DNA of 64,000 bases, taken from the NCBI RefSeq assembly GCF_019112545.1, contig NW_025064884.1, forward strand, positions 673,938 to 737,937, given 5' to 3'. A program made the translations under genes and the position numbers. This stretch comes from Guyanagaster necrorhizus. Lineage: Eukaryota; Basidiomycota; Agaricomycetes; Agaricales; Physalacriaceae. Positions within the stretch are counted from its first letter, which is position 1. Every line of letters begins with the position of its first letter. The notes beneath the pieces are model-generated. The model was not told where the DNA came from. It was given only the letters and a program-made list of their open reading frames with translations, and did not search any database. This document shows positions 60,111 to 64,000 of the stretch, in pieces.

Positions 60111-60903
60111 TTATGTACGAAATATCAGACTTTCATCTTTGTTTATTCCAAAGATAAAGGCTGTGGCTCCTAGGCATATGCAAAGGCAGGCACTGGTGAA
60201 GATGCTGACGCTCACAGGCTGTGTTGCCCAGGAGAGGCACAGGATACCCATCAATGCCAGCGCGAACCCAAACACCGAGAGCAGGATGGTCAATAAATGG
60301 CATTTGTTTAGCAAGTCGAGGGGCAGCTGTTCGTGGAATGGGCCGGCCTGGACAAGGCGCGGATTCGCACACCATATTTCGTCAGGCTGAGCGGTGCCTC
60401 CTGCTCGAAGCTCTTCCTTGTTAGCTTCTATGATCTTGAAGCGAATCAAGAAGAACGCTGCGAAGAAGGATATAAAGGCTACAGAGATACAGAGATGAGC
60501 GGCTATGCGATTTTGATTCGATTTAGACGTACATGCAGTGACATGGACGACTAGGGCCCCAAGGAGACCTGCATTACATGCTCGCTCCCATGCTGAGGTG
60601 GCGTCCCCCTGGCTCGGCGTTGATACTTGAAGCAAACCAGCCTCGACGGAGGCAAAAAAGGTCGTCTGAAGGACATTGATAGGTATCTCGTGCGGGAGAA
60701 CGGTACGCACGATTAAACTAATGAGTTGGAGACGATCCATCCACGACTGGACTAAGTCCTTCGTAGCCTTCCGTCGAGCTTCTTCATCTTCCTTGTCTTG
60801 ATCTTCTTGTGTGTCTGAATATCGAGTCAATAAAACACATTTCATTCGCATGACGAGCTGATTTCTCAACGTTTTCGTGATGCTTTTTCAATGACACGTT
60901 CAT
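60111..60903 (-). CDS. Four-helix membrane protein, family unknown
   Basis: Start at 60903 (MNVSLKKHHE). The first intron joins into HTQEDQDKEDEEARRKA. A second intron then joins LQLISLI to TTFFASVEAGLL, and a third joins VHVTA to SFISFFAAFFLIRFK. The charged N-terminus is followed by four hydrophobic segments ending IFTSACLCICLGATAFIFG. The LVQSW-DRLQLISLITTFFAS pattern resembles the N-terminal membrane unit of a large basidiomycete-specific group, often called DUF6535-like. The function is unknown. The stop is near 60111. Confidence 0.6.
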
Positions 60904-61459
60904 AGTTGCTATCGTTTGACACGTTGTGTCGCCCTTGCAAAAAGCGTGTCAGACGCGTTATTTCAGAAGATCATAGAATGTGTATACTCACTATGAATGG
61001 GATGCATACGGAATTCGGCCATATGAGTGTTCAAAAATAACCTGGGATAAGCAAATAAGCGCCGGTAGAGTATTTGTAGCTCCTGTCTGAAGAAGACTGC
61101 GGTAGCACAAGTCAGTTCATTGCCTTTCTGAGAAAGATGCAAGTATGCTTCACAAGTAAATAGCACAGTCGTTTCAAAATGTTCAATATTAGCAATCCGA
61201 ATATAGGGAACACCATCAATAAATGAAATACGGCACACTAGTAGATCAGTATGATGACACTATACTACTTGATCAAGCAGTGTCCTGCGAACAAATGACT
61301 CTAAAATAGAGGCATCATACACTTGATAAATGGCTTGGAACGAGTACTATTCACATACGTGAACTCCTTGAAAGAATCAGGAGGAGAACTTGCAGGCTGG
61401 TATATACTATTACGGAGAATGAGTTTCTCTGCCATGAGGGTAGCGGAACCAGGTGGTAC

Positions 61460-62004
61460 TCACAGTGTCGACGCAATCATCCACGCCTCATGGCGAAAAG
61501 CCACAATAGCCTCCGTGTCTGCTTCACGATCAGCCCTCCATGCCCGTTGCTCCAAAGCGTATGCAATGTCGCTGAAACCCTGTGCACATAACTGGTGTGC
61601 TACAGGGTATGCACAGAGAATCTCGCGATGTGTGAAGATGGCTTCCAGATACTCGCCGCCCGTAGTGGGGTAGTTGTCGAGCTGCATCTGGAGCGCTTGG
61701 AGGTAGGCGCACCCGTTGTGTTTGAACTCTGCCAGGGCCTTGAAACCGGTATCGGATGACGCATCGGACTATTGAGGAATAGGCTCGCAGACTCAACGCT
61801 ACAGGATATCAAACATACATCGCAGCTGATATCATCAACGAGAATTGCTTCTGGTTGGGCGGCGTAGCTTTCCTGCTTCAAAGATGGGGCATCAGATCGT
61901 CATCCGGTAGAAATCAAGGCCCTAGCTCTCACCTTCTCCAGATTCATCTGGCCGAAAAGATTGCATAGCTCGATTTCTGAGTGATTTAGGTTCATGGAAG
62001 TCAT
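61460..62004 (-). CDS. Unrecognised soluble protein, 145 aa
   Basis: Exons 62004-61933, 61875-61819 and 61768-61460 close to 145 aa, ending AWMIASTL. Sequence features are ESYAAQPEAILVDDISCD, FKALAEFKHNGCAYLQALQMQLDNYP, THREILCAYPVAHQLCAQGFSDIAYALEQRAW and READTEAIVAFRHE. It is mostly helical, with several Cys and His but no clear metal site. There is no signal or membrane segment. A donor-like GTGAGT overlaps the end, so the protein may continue into exons downstream (toward 61000) that I could not connect. Confidence 0.5.
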
Positions 62005-62159
62005 AGAGAGAAAGTGAAAAGGATGAATCGTGTCATTGTTGCGATTTGTTGGCCCAGCCACTAAACGCGTGTTTGACTTGCGGACTTCAACACGATCGAT
62101 TACCGGCCCGCTGATTAGACACAGAGTATGTGGATAAGAAGATTTATCCTGCACCCCTC

Positions 62160-63668
62160 ACGCCTATGACAAGTTGAATCCGAGGGATTTCTGAAACGTA
62201 TCAGTAGTGGGCGAATCATGAAACGGATTGGACTCCTTTCTCAACTTAAAAGCCGCTTCTTGAGCTACGTGTTCAAGTTTAAATAGATCCGGAAGTCCAC
62301 AGTTCTTTGATGTGTTGGACCGCTTTCGACGTTTCGTTTCATTCTCACACTGACAAGTTTATTTGCATCATCCGCAGGCCGACGCTTAAGGAAATGCGGC
62401 CGAGCAAAAACAGTAGTGTTCCATTCATTCCTACAATTCCGGGTGTGAGCATAATGGACGTCGATGAAGCAATTGTATGTGACCTGTATAGACGAAGATC
62501 CGTTGGTATGGCCAAACCTGGGGTCTCGCCAGACTGCTTGCCCAATAAACTTGATGCAAAAATGTGGGCAAGTGCAAAGGATGATCCTGGAAAAGTCACG
62601 CCGGATGTTGCTACTCCCAATGGAAACGTCTCTTGAGGACTCTCACCCGATTCACGGATCGGAGCTGCGTTCCTACCAACGCGCTGGAAATGATCCCGAT
62701 GAAAAAAAAGTGTACCCACAACTTGTAGATGCCGAACAGTTACCTTGGGCATCGCGAACACCGGTTAACCCAACGAATCAGAGGTTCCTGTGATACTCCG
62801 CAACCGTGGTGCACACTTGCACAACCTTCATCAAGAGTGTTCATGATCCGTCTATGCAGGGCTGAAAAGTTCAGAGGGATTTGTGACCAAATACTACTTG
62901 ATAAACGATGTTTTACTCAGTGGTGAATGGAGATTATATAAAAGGCATACGGATACTCTGTCCAATGCGTTGAGAAATGTGTCCGTTGAACATCCGGACA
63001 GCAGCTTCGGTTTGATGGACGATGGAGGTGCGGTGAACGTGAAACTTGAAGATCCCTTCTCCATCACGTCTCCGAGGCATTTCCCCTAGATATCTGAAGG
63101 CACTGCATTCCCATGAAAGCGGTTTAACCTCCTTCACGCCGAACTTGCGCCTGGGACCCACAGTGAATCGAGGTAGATACGTTGTGATTGACTGGGTGTG
63201 CCACTGTCAGAAAGCTCGGGCTCAGAAATTTTGTCAACGGTCGTACAAGACTTTTTTTTTTACTCACTTGGTAGGGGCTAAGAGTAAGTAGTGCTTGCGC
63301 GTACCTGGTCCTACCCCTGATGATCATTTTCTGATCCTTGTCATTACGGACGGCCAAGTTCATTGGTCGGCTTGACGTTTTTCAAATTTGAATATCGATA
63401 TCTTGCAATGAATAATCCTGGAATATACTTTCTTCCACAACCACAACCATGGCGATGGCAAACTATGTTCAGTTTCTAGAGTTGTCGTGATAAAGGGCAG
63501 CCTTTGACCTACGTTTTAACCAGCATCAAAGAACCTGATTTCCCCATTATCGTATCTCTATTTTCCTACTCTTTCCCCGTTCGGTGTCCATCTCGTGCCA
63601 GGTCGCTAGGTAATATAAACTTTAGCGCTGTGGATGCACTCTATTGCCCCACTTCCACCCTGTCCACA
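62160..63668. other. Intergenic, no supported gene
   Basis: Several open frames of 80-140 codons occur on both strands (for example minus 62761-62345), but none has a domain, a matching exon or protein-like composition. The end of the stretch precedes the membrane protein at 63669. Confidence 0.35.
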
Positions 63669-64000
63669 ATGGGCGTCGCAAACATTCCTTTGGACAAAGC
63701 CTATCTCACTGCTATCTGGCTGGAAACCCTCTTTTATGGCGAGTTGTCCATATTCATGGCAACGCGAGTGCTCATTTTTTTCTGTCGTCCAGGCATCAAT
63801 ACCTTTCTTTTCTTCTCGTATCTATGGATTGCGAGATACAGGCAGAAGCCCGGAGCTGTCAACATGGTGGTCTTGTGCACGGCAGTAGCCATGTTCTGCT
63901 TCTCGACAGTCCACGTGTCCTTGGGTTTTTACCGTCTGGTTGAAGGCTTCATATATCGTCGCGATCTACCAGGAGGACCCGGAGCATTCTTCTCTGATGT
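63669..64000 (+). CDS. Multi-pass membrane protein, N-terminal part only
   Basis: The frame is open from ATG 63669 to the window end (110 codons). It starts MGVANIPLDKAYLTAIWLETLFYG, then a hydrophobic helix, RPGINTFLFFSYLWIARYR, and another helix (VVLCTAVAMFCFSTVHVSLGF). This opening is typical of the abundant seven-helix orphan membrane proteins of agaricomycetes. The rest lies beyond the window. An intron just after FYG is possible, but the frame does not require one. Confidence 0.65.
   Translation, partial: MGVANIPLDKAYLTAIWLETLFYGELSIFMATRVLIFFCRPGINTFLFFSYLWIARYRQKPGAVNMVVLCTAVAMFCFSTVHVSLGFYRLVEGFIYRRDLPGGPGAFFSD

Noticed and set aside
62345..62761. 138-codon minus-strand frame
   Set aside because: No domain, no splice partners, and the plus strand is equally open. 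Likely chance.

Overview
This is a nuclear segment of a filamentous basidiomycete, most likely an agaricomycete. The evidence is many short introns (mostly 45-60 bp, often several per gene), closely packed genes on both strands, a GH12 endoglucanase, a tandem P450 cluster, and Ty3/gypsy chromovirus and copia debris. All calls come from reading the sequence; no database search was possible. Exon coordinates are given where frame and splice sites closed consistently by hand.

Layout. From 1 to about 12.06 kb is a nest of retroelements. A Ty3/gypsy element (510-8555) has 417-bp LTRs, a 5-bp target duplication and an LTR/PBS pair that looks self-priming. It has been inactivated by transition-type mutations. 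It sits in older remnants: a reverse LTR at the left edge; a decayed gypsy 3' end with its LTR; a second LTR with a 5' fragment in the opposite orientation; and a copia gag relic. The older block (8556-12060) has no CpG that I can find.

From 12.9 to 20.6 kb are a mitochondrial Mdl1/ABCB10-type ABC transporter (15 exons, one of 10 nt), an unrecognised coiled-coil protein, a small NTF2-like protein on the minus strand, an unidentified minus-strand reading frame, and an NPY1-type NADH pyrophosphatase. From 21.1 to 26.9 kb is a P450 cluster with a heavily decayed relic, one intact gene and one pseudogene.

From 27.4 to 37.4 kb are a multi-pass membrane protein (minus), a GH12 glucanase (plus), a SUR7/PalI-like tetraspan protein (plus) and a TRAPPC11-like trafficking protein (minus). 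From 37.8 to 45.4 kb are a small secreted protein, mitochondrial Hsp70 with a heat-shock element upstream, a TMEM70-like protein divergent from dynactin p25 (69 bp between start codons), and a beta-carbonic anhydrase. From 45.6 to 53.6 kb, all minus, are an F-box-like protein, an ACAD10/11-type APH-domain kinase-like protein, a long HSL-family alpha/beta hydrolase and a GPI-type cupredoxin protein. From 56.4 kb to the end are an alpha-arrestin (plus), TIM22 (minus), a four-helix membrane protein (minus), an unrecognised small protein (minus) and the start of a multi-pass membrane protein cut by the window end.

Several host genes serve mitochondria (Mdl1, Hsp70, TMEM70-like, TIM22) or membrane traffic (TRAPPC11, arrestin, dynactin p25, SUR7-like), but there is no operon-like logic. 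The P450 trio is the only gene family expansion.
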